NCBI GenBank assembly: GCA_004794655.1
Contig: SMMW01000623.1
Span: 310,001 to 374,000, forward strand
Direction: 5' to 3'
From: Marisa cornuarietis
Taxonomy: Eukaryota > Mollusca > Gastropoda > Architaenioglossa > Ampullariidae
Length of the DNA stretch: 64,000 bases
Shown here: piece by piece, positions 12,501 through 26,022 of the stretch
Layout: each line of letters starts with the position of its first letter
How positions within the stretch are numbered: position 1 is the first letter of the stretch
Made by a program: the position numbers and the translations under genes
Notes under the pieces: generated by a model
Database searches by the model: none
What the model was told of the DNA's origin: nothing
What the model saw: the letters and a program-made list of their open reading frames with translations, nothing else

Positions 12501-15500
12501 TATGTAATAGGTACACATCTAATGTATGTAATAGGTACACATCTAATACTCATAGTTCAGATTAGAGTATGTAATAGGTACACATTTAATGTATGTAATA
12601 GGTACACATCTAATGCTTGTAGTTCAGATTAGAGTATGTAATAGGTACACATCTAATGTATGTAATAGGTACACATCTAATGTATGTAATAGGTACACAT
12701 CTAATACTCGTAGTTCAGATTAGAGTATGTAATAGGTACACATCTAATGTATGTAATAGGTACACATCTAATACTCGTACTTTAGATTAGAGTATGTAAT
12801 AGGTACACATCTAATGTATGTAATAGGTACACATCTAATACTCGTAGTTCAGATTAGAGTATGTAATAGGTACACATCTAATGTATGTAATAGGTACACA
12901 TCTAATACTCGTAGTTCAGATTAGAGTATGTAATAGGTACACATCTAATGTATTTAATAGGTACACATCTAATGCTCGTAGTTCAGATTAGAGTATGTAA
13001 TAGGTACACATCTAATGTATGTAATAGGTACACATCTAATGCTCGTAGTTCAGATTAGAGTATGTAATAGGTACACATCTAATGTATGTAATAGGTACAC
13101 ATCTAATACTCGTAGTTCAGATAATAGGAGTATGTAATAGGTACACATCTAATGTATGTAATAGGTACACATCTAATACTCGTAGTTCAGATTAGAGTAT
13201 GTAATAGGTACACATCTAATGTATGTAATAGGATGTATGTAATAGGTACACATCTAATGTATGTAATAGGTACACATCTAATACTCGTAGTTCAGATTAG
13301 AGTATGTAATAGGTACACATCTAATGTATGTAATAGGTACACATCTAATGCTCGTAGTTCAGATTAGAGTATGTAATAGGTACACATCTAATGTATGTAA
13401 TAGGTACACATCTAATGCTCGTAGTTCAGATTAGAGTATGTAATAGGAGTATGTAATAGGTACACATCTAATGTATGTAATAGGTACACATCTAATACTC
13501 GTAGTTCAGATTAGAGTATGTAATAGGTACACATCTAATGTATCGTAGTTCAGATTAATGTATGTAATAGGTACACATCTAATGTATGTAATAGGTACAC
13601 ATCTAATGCTCGTAGTTCAGATTAGAGTATGTAATAGGTACACATCTAATGTATGTAATAGGTACACATCTAATGCTCGTAGTTCAGATTAGAGTATGTA
13701 ATAGGTACACATCTAATGTATGTAATAGGTACACATCTAATGTATGTAATAGGTACACATCTAATGTATGTAATAGGTACACATCTAATACTCGTAGTTC
13801 AGATTAGAGTATGTAATAGGTACACATCTAATGTATGTAATAGGTACACATCTAATACTCGTACTTTAGATTAGAGTATGTAATAGGTACACATCTAATG
13901 TATGTAATAGGTACACATCTAATACTCGTAGTTCAGATTAGAGTATGTAATAGGTACACATCTAATGTATGTAATAGGTACACATCTAATACTCGTAGTT
14001 CAGATTAGAGTATGTAATAGGTACACATCTAATGCTCGTAGTTCAGATTAGAGTATGTAATAGGTACACATCTAATGTATGTAATAGGTACACATCTAAT
14101 GCTCGTAGTTCAGATTAGAGTATGTAATAGGTACACATCTAATGTATGTAATAGGTACACATCTAATACTCGTAGTTCAGATTAGAGTATGTAATAGGTA
14201 CACATCTAATGTATGTAATAGGTACACATCTAATACTCGTACTTCAGATTAGAGTATGTAATAGGTACACATCTAATGTATGTAATAGGTACACAACTAA
14301 TACTCGTAGTTCAGATTAGAGTATGTAATAGGTAAACATCTAATGTAAGTAATAGGTACACATCTGATGTATGTAATAGGTACACATCTAATGCTCGTAG
14401 TTCAGATTAGAGTATGTAATAGGTACACATCTAATGTATGTAATAGGTACACATCTAATACTCGTACGTAGTTCAGATTAGAGTATGTAATAGGTACACA
14501 TCTAATGTATGTAATAGGTACACATCTAATGTATGTAATAGGTACACAACTAATACTCGTAAATCAGATTAGAGTATGTAATAGGTACACATCTAATGTA
14601 TGTAATAGGTACACAACTAATACTCGTAAATCAGATTAGAGTATGTAATAGGTACACATCTAATGTATGTAATAGGTACACATCTAATACTCGTAGTTCA
14701 GATTAGAGTATGTAATAGGTACACATCTAATGTATGTAATAGGTACACATCTAATGCTCGTAGTTCAGATTAGAGTATGTAATAGGTACACATCTAATGT
14801 ATGTAATAGGTACACATCTAATGTAAGTAATAGGTACACATCTAATGCTCGTAGTTCAGATTAGAGTATGTAATAGGTACACATCTAATGTATGTAATAG
14901 GTACACACCTAATGTATGTAATAGGTACACATCTAATACTCGTAGTTCAGATTAGAGTATGTAATAGGTACACATCTAATGTATGTAACAGGTACACATC
15001 TAATGTATGTAATAGGTACACATCTAATACTCGTAGTTCAGATTAGAGTATTTAATAGGTACACATCTAATGTATGTAATAGGTACACATCTAATGTATG
15101 TAATAGGTACACAACTAATACTCGTAAATCAGATTAGAGTATGTAATAGGTACACATCTAATGTATGTAATAGGTACACATCTAATACTCGTAGTTCAGA
15201 TTAGAGTATGTAATAGGTAAACATCTAATGTAAGTAATAGGTACACATCTAATGTATGTAATAGGTACACATCTAATGCTCGTAGTTCAGATTAGAGTAT
15301 GTAATAGGTACACATCTAATGTATGTAATAGGTACACATCTAATACTCGTAGTTCAGATTAGAGTATGTAATAGGTACACATCTAATGTATGTAATAGGT
15401 ACACATCTAACACTCGTAGTTCAGATTAGAGTATGTAATAGGTACACATCTAATGTATGTAATAGTTACACATCTAATGTATGTAATAGGTACACAACTA

Positions 15501-18500
15501 ATACTCGTAAATCAGATTAGAGTATGTAATAGGTACACATCTAATGTATGTAATAGGTACACATCTAATACTCGTAGTTCAGATTAGAGTATGTAATAGG
15601 TACACATCTAATGTATGTAATAGGTACACATCTAATGCCCGTAGTTCAGATTAGAGTATGTAATAGGTACACATCTAATGTATGTAATAGGTACACATCT
15701 AATGTATGTAATAGGTACACATCTAATGTATGTAATAGGTACACATCTAATACTCGTAGTTCAGATTAGAGTATGTAATAGGTACACATCTAATGTATGT
15801 AATAGGTACACATCTAATGCTCGTAGTTCAGATTAGAGTATGTAATAGGTACACATGTAATGTATGTAATAGATACACATCTAATGTATGTAAAAGGTAC
15901 ACATCTTATACTCGTGGTTCAGATTAGAGTACACATCTAATACTCGTAGGACAGATTAGAGCATGTAATAGGTACACATCTAATGTATGTAATAGGTACA
16001 CATCTAATACTCGTAGTTCAGATTAGAGTATGTAATAGGTACACATCTAATGTATGTGATAGGTACACATCTAATGTATGTTATAGGTACACATCTAATA
16101 CTCGTAGTTCAGATTAAGTAAGTATAGGTACACATCTAATGTATGTAATAGGTACACATCTAATACTCGTAGTTCAGATTAGAGTATGTAATAGGTACAC
16201 ATCTAATGTATGTAATAGGTACACATCTAATACTCGTAGTTCAGATTAGAGTATGTAATAGGTACACATCTAATGTATGTAATAGGTACACATCTAATAC
16301 TCGTAGTTCAGATTAAAGTATGTAATAGGTACACATCTAATGTATTTAATAGGTACACATCTAATGCTCGTAGTTCAGATTAGAGTATGTAATAGGTACA
16401 CATCTAATGCTCGTAGTTCAGATTAGAGTATGTAATAGGTACACATCTAATGTATGTAATAGGTACACATCTAATACTCGTAGTTCAGATTAGAGTATGT
16501 AATAGGTACACATCTAATGTATGTAATAGGTACACATCTAATACTCGTAGTTCAGATTAGAGTATGTAATAGGTACACATCTAATGTATGTAAAGGTACA
16601 CATTATTTGCTCGTAGTTCACATCTAATGTATGTAATAGGTACACATCTAATGTATGTAATAGGTACACATCTAATGTATGTAATAGGTACACATCTAAT
16701 GCTCGTAGTTCAGATTAGAGTGTGTAATAGGTACACATCTAATGTATGTAATAGGTACACATCTAATGCTCGTAGTTCAGATTAGAGTATGTAATAGGTA
16801 CACATCTAATGTATGTAATAGGTACACAACAAATACTCGTAGTTCAGATTAGAGTATGTAATAGGTACACATCTAATGTATGTAATAGGTACACATCTAA
16901 TACTCGTAGTTCAGATTAGAGTATGTAATAGGTACACATCTAATGTATGTAATAGGTACACATCTAATACTCGTAGTTCAGATTAGAGTATGTAATAGGT
17001 ACACATCTAATGTATGTAATAGGTACACATCTAATGTATGTAATAGGTACACAACTAATACTCGTAAATCAGATTAGAGTATGTAATAGGTACACATCTA
17101 ATGTATGTAATAGGTACACATCTAATACTCGTAGTTCAGATTAGAGTATGTAATAGGTAAACATCTAATGTAAGTAATAGGTACACATCTAATGTATGTA
17201 ATAGGTACACATCTAATGCTCGTAGTTCAGATTAGAGTATGTAAAAGGTACACATCTAATGTATGTAATAGGTACACATCTAATGTATGTAATAGGTACA
17301 CATCTAATGTATGTAATAGGTACACATCTAATACTCGTAGTTCAGATTAGAGTATGTAATAGGTACACATCTAATGTATGTAATAGGTACACATCTAATA
17401 CTCGTATTTCAGATTAGAGTATGTAATAGGTACACATCTAATGTATGTAATAGGTACACATCTAATGTATGTAATAGGTACACAACTAATACTCGTAAAT
17501 CAGATTAGAGTATGTAATAGGTACACATCTAATGTATGTAATAGGTACACATGTAATGTATGTAATAGGTACACATCTAATACTCGTAGTTCAGATTAGA
17601 GTATGAATAGGTACACATCTAATGTATGTAATAGGTACACATCTAATGTATGTAATAGGTACACATCTAATACTTGTAGTTCAGATTAGAGTATGTAATA
17701 GGTACACATCAAATGTATGTAATAGGTACACATCAAATGTATGTAATAGGTACACATCTAATGTATGTAATAGGTACACATCTAATACTCGTAGTTCAGA
17801 TTAGAGTATGTAATAGGTACACATCTAATTTATGTAATAAGTACACATCTAATGTATGTAATAGGTACACATCTTATACTCGTAGTTCAGATTAGAGTAT
17901 GTAATAGGTACACATCTAATGTATGTAATAGGTACACATCTAATGCTCGTAGTTCAGATTAGAGTATGTAATAGGTACACATCTAATGTATTTAATAGGT
18001 ACACATCTAATGCTCGTAGTTCAGATTAGAGTATGTAATAGGTACACATCTAATGTATGTAATAGGTACACATCTAATGCTCGTAGTTCAGATTAGAGTA
18101 TGTAATAGGTACACATCTAATGTATGTAATAGGTACACATCTAATGTATGTAATAGGTACACATCTAATACTCGTAGTTCAGATTAGAGTATGTAATAGG
18201 TACACATCTAATGTATTTAATAGGTACACATCTAATACTCGTAGTTCAGATTAGAGTATGTAATAGGTACACATCTAATGTATGTAATAGGTACACATCT
18301 AATAATTGTAGTTCAGATTAGAGTATGTAATAGGTACACATCTAATGTATGTAATAGATACACATCTAATGTATGTAAAAGGTACACATCTTATACTCGT
18401 GGTTCAGATTAGAGTACACATCTAATACTCGTAGTTCAGATTAGAGTATGTAATAGGTACACATCTAATGTATGTAATAGGTACACATCTAATGTATGTA

Positions 18501-21030
18501 ATAGGTACACATCTAATACTCGTAGTTCAGATTAGAGTATGTAATAGGTACACATCTAATGTATGTGATAGGTACACATCTCATGTATGTTATAGGTACA
18601 CATCTAATACTCGTAGTTCAGATTAGAGTATGTAATAGGTACACATCTAATGTAAGTAGTAGGTACACATCTAATGTATGTAATAGGTACACATCTAATA
18701 CTCGTAGTTCAGATTAGAGTATGTAATAGGTACACATCTAATGTATGTAATAGGTACACATCTAATGCTCGTAGTTCAGATTAGAGTATGTAATAGGTAC
18801 ACATCTAATGTATTTAATAGGTACACATCTAATGCTCGTAGTTCAGATTAGAGTATGTAATAGGTACACATCTAATGTATGTAATAGGTACACATCTAAT
18901 GCTCGTAGTTCAGATTAGAGTATGTAATAGGTACACATCTAATGTATGTAATGGGTACACATCTAATACTCGTAGTTCAGATTAGAGTATGTAATAGGTA
19001 CACATCTAATGTATGTAATAGGTACACATCTAATAATTGTAGTTCAGATTAGAGTATGTAATAGGTACACATCTAATGTATGTAATAGATACACATTTAA
19101 TGTATGTAAAAGGTACACATCTTATACTCGTGGTTCAGATTAGAGTACACATCTAATACTCGTAGTTCAGATTAGAGTATGTAATAGGTACACATCTAAT
19201 GTATGTAATAGGTACACATCTAATGTATGTAATAGGTACACATCTAATACTCGTAGTTCAGATTAGAGTATGTAATAGGTACACATCTAATGTATGTGAT
19301 AGGTACACATCTCATGTATGTTATAGGTACACATCTAATACTCGTAGTTCAGATTAGAGTATGTAATAGGTACACATCTAATGTAAGTAATAGGTACACA
19401 TCTAATGTATGTAATAGGTACACATCTAATACTCGTAGTTCAGATTAGAGTATGTAATAGGTACACATCTAATGTATGTAATAGGTACACATCTAATGCT
19501 CGTAGTTCAGATTAGAGTATGTAATAGGTACACATGTAATGTATTTAATAGGTACACATCTAATGCTCGTAGTTCAGATTAGAGTATGTAATAGGTACAC
19601 ATCTAATGTATGTAATAGGTACACATCTAATGCTCGTAGTTCAGATTAGAGTATGTAATAGGTACACATCTAATGTATGTAATGGGTACACATCTAATAC
19701 TCGTAGTTCAGATTAGAGTATGTAATAGGTACACATCTAATGTATGTAATAGGTACACATCTAATGTATGTAATAGGTACACATCTAATACTCGTAGTTC
19801 AGATTAGAGTATGTAATAGGTACACATCTAATGTATGTAATAGGTACACATCTAATGCTCGTAGTTCAGATTAGAGTATGTAATAGGTACACATCTAATG
19901 TATTTAATAGGTACACATCTAATGCTCGTAGTTCAGATTAGAGTATGTAATAGGTACACATCTAATGTATGTAATAGGTACACATCTAATGCTCGTAGTT
20001 CAGATTAGAGTATGTAATAGGTACAAATCTAATTTATGTAATAGGTACACATCAAATGTATGTAATAGGTACACATCTAATGTATGTAATAGGTACACAT
20101 CTAATGCTCGTAGTTCAGATTAGAGTATGTAATAGGTACACATCTAATGTGTGTAATAGGTACACATCTAATGTATGTAATAGGTACACATCTAATACTC
20201 GTAGTTCAGATTAGAGTATGTAATAGGTACACATCTAATGTATTTAATAGGTACACATCTAATACTCGTAGTTCAGATTAGAGTATGTAATAGGTACACA
20301 TCTAATGTATGTAATAGGTACACATCTAATAATTGTAGTTCAGATTAGAGTATGTAATAGGTACACATCTAATGTATGTAATAGATACACATCTAATGTA
20401 TGTAAAAGGTACACATCTTATACTCGTGGTTCAGATTAGAGTACACATCTAATACTCGTAGTTCAGATTAGAGTATGTAATAGGTACACATCTAATGTAT
20501 GTAATAGGTACACATCTAATGTATGTAATAGGTACACATCTAATACTCGTAGTTCAGATTAGAGTATGTAATAGGTACACATCTAATGTATGTGATAGGT
20601 ACACATCTCATGTATGTTATAGGTACACATCTAATACTCGTAGTTCAGATTAGAGTATGTAATAGGTACACATCTAATGTAAGTAGTAGGTACACATCTA
20701 ATGTATGTAATAGGTACACATCTAATACTCGTAGTTCAGATTAGAGTATGTAATAGGTACACATCTAATGTATGTAATAGGTACACATCTAATGTATGTA
20801 ATAGGTACACATCTAATGCTCGTAGTTCAGATTAGAGTATGTAATAGGTACACATCTAATGTATGTAATGGGTACACATCTAATACTCGTAGTTCAGATT
20901 AGAGTATGTAATAGGTACACATCTAATGTATGTAATAGGTACACATCTAATGTATGTAATAGGTACACATCTAATGTATGTAATAGGTACACATCTAATA
21001 CTCGTAGTTCAGATTAGAGTATGTAATAGG
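9532..21030 (+). repeat. 11.5-kb giant minisatellite, composite 67-bp unit
   Basis: Two modules alternate: a 24-bp module (GTATGTAATAGGTACACATC plus TAAT) and a 19-bp module (RCTCGTAGTTCAGATTAGA). The commonest order is 24+24+19, giving 67 bp, with variants holding one, three or four 24-bp modules. Rare variants mark larger duplications: a block with AATAATTGTAGTTC and a truncated unit recurs near 18301, 19033 and 20331, and a block with CTCATAGTTCAG plus CACATTTAATG recurs near 10142, 11533 and 12549. There is no coding potential beyond repeat-derived short frames. Confidence 0.98.
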
Positions 21031-21526
21031 GGACGTGAAGAAAGATTCGTCTGAATACTTCATTGGAAGTTTTAGGGCCACACAGTTGAGTATCCAGGCA
21101 CCTCAGAAGCGAACGTGACAGCAACCTTAAAGCACACACGGCGCAGGACGACATCAAACCGCAAATCATGAAGAAACACATCCATCATCGGCGACATCGG
21201 TGAGGCGTGGACATCCAACATCTATTCTGCTAAAGTGACTTTTAATTTAGAATGGCGAAATCTGTTTAAGGACTCACTTGATATTCTGACTGTAGTTGTT
21301 ATCTTCAACGTTTTACCGTATTTCTACGAAGGTTCACTAAGAAAACGCTGATAACAATCTTGCTTTTGAAACGAAAATTATCTTCTCAGAGCGTTAGCAA
21401 GGGAAACAATCCAACGTTGCGTCAATACGAAGTGCATGGCGTGTAACTGTGTTTTGAGATGAATGATTTTACAACAGTTTTCAAATCTACAAATCCAAAC
21501 AAACATATTTTATTAGAACACATTAA
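21031..21526. other. Right non-repetitive part of the insert inside the transposon
   Basis: This is unique sequence between the end of the giant array and the point where homology to the compact transposon copy resumes (ATATTACTTAATAG near 21527). No gene or terminal repeat of the insert is apparent. Confidence 0.5.
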
Positions 21527-21901
21527 ATATTACTTAATAGTCAGCATCTATATTCTGTTCTATAGCTTCCATCCTCTATCCTTTCTCTCATTCAACCATC
21601 CCTTACTGTGTCATGCATTCTACGTCATACATTCTACGTCCTACTCGCTACAGCATAATCCTACGTCATACATCTTAAGAAATTTTCCCCGCAAATGTTT
21701 ACATAACGTTTATTTAATATTTTTGACTAAATTTTATGTTTCCTACTATTTTAAAATGTTTGCAAAAATGTTTCAGTTGTAAATGTTTATTCTGTAAATG
21801 TTTCTAAAATGTTTCTAAAATGTTTCATATCAAACTTTTACATTATTACAACCAAGTTAGCGTTTTTAAAAAGTTTATAAAATGTTTCATTGCTATCTGG
21901 G

Positions 21902-21985
21902 TAGCATACAGCTGTATTGTAGTAGTGGCTGCACAGTGAGAAATGTGTGACTAGCATACAGCTGTACCCTGCTCGTTGCCGTGCA
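21902..21985 (+). repeat. 50-bp minisatellite, right part
   Basis: The repeat begins with TAGCATACAGCTGTA, continuing exactly where the left part (7848-8407) stopped, apart from the duplicated TA. It decays into unique sequence after about one and a half units. Confidence 0.93.
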
Positions 21986-22600
21986 GCAGGGGCAGGCGAT
22001 CTGAGGGGGCGGCAACTCTTTTGAGTTGTTTTTGATGAAGGAAGAGAGGTCAGAGAGAAGATCCTGTCTTGGGAGAATAATTGCACGCCTCCTACGCAGG
22101 CAGTAAACAAATATCGTTAGTTGTCGATAGCGAGCCACACATGCAGACAACAAAGGAGCCATTAGCTCAACGAAGAGCAAAGTTGCTGTCAGAAGACAAA
22201 AATATAAAATACAGGTAATTGTAAAATAAAATACTCTTTAAAGACCTAGTGTAAGATACTTTATTACAATACTTTTGTAGAACTAGTTTAAATACCTTTT
22301 CTGACAGACCTTTCAGCAGAAAAGATTTTCTTTTTGCGGTGGGCATCGTGTTTTCCGATGGCAAGGCTAGTTTTGTCCGTCTTTCAGTAGGAAGGACAGG
22401 TTTAGCCTTGTCTTCGGGTCTGACAGACGAGTTTTGATGCACAAAGCTGCTGTGGGAGTCAGTAAGAGCTCAGTACACTCACATGCTCAACTTTTGTAGG
22501 GTGTGGTTGGACGGCACCACAGCCACCAGAAGGGTTTTGTAGAACAAGGTGAGAATACGAGGCGGCCACAGGCAGCCATGCAGAACAGGAGGATATGACA
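21986..22600. other. Non-repetitive DNA with no recognised gene
   Basis: A 91-codon minus-strand frame (22167-22442) has a basic N-terminal half (for example RPEDKAKPVLPTERRTKLAL) with coding-like composition but no domain that I know. Overlapping frames at 21838-22180 are partly derived from the minisatellite. No splice boundaries could be assigned with confidence. Confidence 0.25.
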
Positions 22601-22604
22601 CGGA

Positions 22605-23109
22605 TATGACACACACTCACACACACACTCACACATACTGACACACACACTCACACGCTCTCACACACTCAATACACACTCTCACAAACACTCACACAAC
22701 AGTCACACACACTCAACACACACTCTCACCACACTCACTCACTGACACACACACTGACACACACACACACACACACTCATACAAACATGCACACACTCTC
22801 ACACAAAACTCACACAAAAACTCATACACACAAACACGCTCACACTTAATACACACACTCACACACAAAAACTCACACAAACACTCATACACACAAACAC
22901 GCTCACACTTAATACACTCACACAATGCGCTCATACACACTCTCAACACACTCACACATATGAACACACACACACTCACACATTCACACGCACTCAACAC
23001 ACACACACAATCACACTCAAGCACGCACTGACGTACGCAATAAACACGTATGCACGCATGGACTCATACACACGAACACAAACAACGGACATCTATAATA
23101 CACGCCCGT

Positions 23110-23142
<33 letters not shown>

Positions 23143-23160
23143 ATGACGTGTACAAGGGCA
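22605..23160. repeat. Degenerate CA/ACTC microsatellite region
   Basis: ACACACTCACAC-type repeats run for about 450 bp and include a duplicated block with ACACGCTCACACTTAATACA near 22838 and 22898. Near 23110-23165 the run turns into CACGCGCGCACACAC, another purine-pyrimidine alternating tract. Confidence 0.9.
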
Positions 23161-23289
23161 CGCGCGCAAGTTGTCGCTAGTTAACAATGAAACAGACAGA
23201 CTACAGGAACGGTCAGTGTAGAGCGGCTCGTATTTGCCCGCCTAACCACACCTACACGGTCCTCGCACACCTGCACCAGTTCCACACAG

Positions 23290-23905
23290 ACGTTCCCCTC
23301 GCTGGCTCTAACACTGATGTTACTGACTCTGTTTAACTCTCGTGTTACCTACTCACTCTAACACTGATGTTACTGACTCTGTTTAACTCTCGTGTTACCT
23401 ACTCACTCTAACACTGATGTTACTGACTCTGTTTAACTCTCGTGTTACCTACTCACTCTAACACTGATGTTACTGACTCTGTTTAACTCTCGTGTTACCT
23501 ACTCACTCTAACACTGATGTTACTGACTCTGTTTAACTCTCGTGTTACCTACTCACTCTAACACTGATGTTACAGACTGTTTAACTCTCGTGTTACCTAC
23601 TTACTCTAATACTAATGTTACTGACTCTGTTTAACTCTCGTGTTACCTACTCGCTCTACAGACTCTGTTTAACTCTCGTGTTACCTACTCGCTTTAACAA
23701 TGATGTCACTGACTCTGTTTAACTCTCGTGTTACCTACTCGCTCTAACACTGATGTTACTGACTGCTTAACTCTCGTGTTACCTACTGACTCTAACACTA
23801 CTGTTACAGACTCTGTTTAACTCTCGTGTTACCTACTCGCTCTACAGACTCTGTTTAACTCTCGTGTTACCTACTCGCTCTAACACTACTGTTACAGACT
23901 CTGTT
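23290..23905 (+). repeat. 50-bp minisatellite, core TTTAACTCTCGTGTTACCTA
   Basis: The first part has five nearly identical 50-bp copies (TCTAACACTGATGTTACTGA, then the core). The second part is diverged, with shortened units lacking TAACACTGATGTTAC. Young copies on the left and eroded copies on the right suggest polar expansion. Confidence 0.95.
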
Positions 23906-24610
23906 TGAATAGTCCATCCACATCACGTGTTACATGTACTTTACAATACTGACAACTGTGCTCCACATCACGTGTTACGTATACTTCAGAACCTAGATGT
24001 CTGCTCCACACCTTGGACACCCTCCTGTCTTGGTTACAGCTAGCAGAGTACCTACCTTTCGACCCCCCCCCCCAGTGCACCTGTATGGTGCTGGCGATGA
24101 CTATTATCTTGTTGTAGTCCCAGGTGTGCTCTTGTTGCAGGTTTTGTCTTGATTGAAGATCATTACCGACTCGCGTGTTTGCTAAGAAAATTGAAAAATC
24201 TGCCAGTGCAAGGAAAAATGGCCGATCGTTATTTCAAGCGCGTGTTGCATGTTGAGGTCAGCGGAGGCTTCAGGTACCCGGCGAAGGTTGGGCGGGGAAT
24301 TTGCAGATGAAGTTCCTGCTTCTTCAGCCTCGTCAATACTTCTCTCGAGGTTAGTTTCTTAAAATGGCCAGAAAGTTGCGACTTCTTTGCATTCTCTCCT
24401 CAAATGTTAGCTGCTTGTCAAAGCAAGTTGTGTGCAGGCACGTGACGGCCATTAGCAGAATCGCACAGCGATGCTTAGAGCTTCCCTTGGCTGTGGTGAT
24501 GTCAGCTCTGTTGTATCTAGTTTTTAGAGTCAAACTGATTTTTATGATTAGACCTAACGGGGACAGAAGGTTATGACAAAATACAGAAATACAGGAAGGT
24601 TCATCAATCT
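23906..24610. other. Non-repetitive DNA with no recognised gene
   Basis: The sequence includes a short duplicated motif (ACATCACGTGTTAC at about 23920 and 23963) and a run of C near 24064-24073. The short open frames at 24351-24614 carry no recognisable domain. Confidence 0.35.
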
Positions 24611-24614
24611 GCAC

Positions 24615-24760
24615 GCTCCTTGGATAGGCAAGTGGTTAAAGCACTGGGGTTCGATATCCAGTTGGGTACCGCGCCCAGCTGAGGAAGAAAAGGCAAGACA
24701 TCGCCTTCACCTTACTGGTGTCTCTCTTTGAGGACTAAACATGGCTGAATCTTGAGCTTA
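24615..24760 (+). mobile_element. tRNA-derived SINE candidate
   Basis: The segment has an A-box-like stretch (GGCAAGTGGTTAAAGC) and, about 13 bp further on, a B-box-like GGTTCGATATCC. Together these resemble the internal RNA polymerase III promoter of tRNA genes. It cannot fold as an intact tRNA, and the B box has an extra base, so a SINE or tRNA pseudogene is more likely than a functional tRNA. No clear tail or target duplication was seen. Confidence 0.45.
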
Positions 24761-24894
24761 TAGTGTTTTCATTCAAAGAGATGTTGTAATAAGGTTTCAT
24801 TGTAGCCTCTTGGCCGATTGCAGCTGTAAACAACATCCTGACATCTTTACAACTCGCTTATGTCCCCTGTTGTGCACTGCTCCTCATTCACTTC

Positions 24895-25560
24895 CGCAAA
24901 ATAACATCAGATACCCAAAAACAACATGAGTTAGCCACAACAACATCAGCTACTTAAAATATCAGCTACCTACAACAACATAATCAGCTACCTACAACAT
25001 CAGCTACTTAAAACATCAGCTACTTACAACAACGTACATCAGCTACCTACAACATCTTAAAACATCAGCTACCTAAACCAACATGAGTTACCCACAACAA
25101 CATCAGCTACTTAAAACATCAGCTACCTACAACATCAGACATCAGCTACCAAAAACAGCATCAACTACTCAAAACATCAGCTACCCACAACAACATCCGC
25201 TACTCAAAACATCAGCTACCTACAACATCAGACATCAGCTACCAAAAACAGCATCAACTACTCAAAACATCAGCTACCCACAACAACATCCGCTACTCAA
25301 AACATCAGCTACCTACAACATCAGACATCAGCTACCAAAAACAGCATCAACTACTCAAAACATCAGCTACCCACAACAACATCCGCTACTCAAAACATCA
25401 GCTACCTACAACATCAGACATCAGCTACCAAAAACAGCATCAACTACTCAAAACATCAACTATCTACAACAACATAAGCTACTTGAAACATCAGCTACCC
25501 ACAACAACATAAGCTACTGAAAATATCAGCTACTCACAGCAACATGAGCTACCTAAAAGA
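24895..25560 (+). repeat. Minisatellite, core ACATCAGCTACC, 93-bp higher-order unit
   Basis: Simple units of CTACYYACAACAACATCAG type are organised into a 93-bp block repeated about four times between 25100 and 25450. Because 93 is a multiple of three, one frame reads through for 145 codons with a 31-residue periodicity. I regard that as a repeat artefact. Confidence 0.95.
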
Positions 25561-26020
25561 CATCGGGTACCCACAACAAGTCGTGGACGATCTTAGCTTG
25601 ATTGCCAGGTCAGAAGGTCGTTGATGGGAGCGTGGCGCTGCGGTCTGTGGTTAGTCGTACGTCACAGTCTTGAGGAAGGAGTGACCGAGGGCAGAAGAGA
25701 GAAGCAGGTTGAAGATCAGACAAAAGATTTGTGTGACGCAACACACCATACTCATCATACCGTGTGACGTCGCATGGTTCCCGGCCATGGAGGGGGGTAG
25801 TTGTGAGGGGTGGCTCAAGCTTAAGTCCCACCAGAGTTTAGCGCAGTTTAACTCTCTACTCACCACCTTTTGTCGCGTGCCTGCATGCACGCTGTGCACC
25901 TAGGGGAATCTCCAGCTACCTTGTTGTACGAGAAGCAGGTGGCCCTTTAATGCTCACACCTGCAGCCTAGTATTGAGAGTGATCCTCATCTCCTGTGGCT
26001 CAGCTGCCACCTCAGCGGCT
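25561..26020. other. Non-repetitive DNA upstream of the L2 element
   Basis: Short overlapping frames on both strands (25610-25903) show no known domain. There is no promoter or RNA signal that I can support. Confidence 0.35.
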
Positions 26021-26022
26021 GA

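Larger units (their letters stand above)
8408..21901. mobile_element. TIR DNA transposon, non-autonomous, enlarged to 13.5 kb
   Basis: The left end starts CCCAGATAGCATTGAAACAT and the right end is its reverse complement, over about 28 bp with one mismatch. The dinucleotide TA is present at both flanks (8406-8407 and 21902-21903), where the uninterrupted 50-bp repeat has a single TA. That is a target-site duplication. Subterminal DNA is rich in AAATGTTT/AAACATTT. No transposase frame is visible, so the copy is non-autonomous. TA targeting is typical of Tc1/mariner-type elements, but the terminal sequence does not let me name a family. A compact relative lies at 59484-60451. Comparison with it shows an extra block of about 12.5 kb here (about 9016-21526). 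Confidence 0.92.

Noticed and set aside
9532..21030. Centromeric satellite or telomere-like array
   Set aside because: Although large, it sits inside a single transposon copy between TA duplications, and its unit has no telomere motif. Centromere function cannot be judged from one locus.
24615..24690. Functional tRNA gene
   Set aside because: A- and B-box-like sequences are present, but the acceptor and anticodon arms do not pair into a cloverleaf, so a SINE or pseudogene is more likely.
25083..25520. 145-codon glutamine/threonine-rich repeat frame
   Set aside because: A 93-bp higher-order minisatellite block explains it fully.
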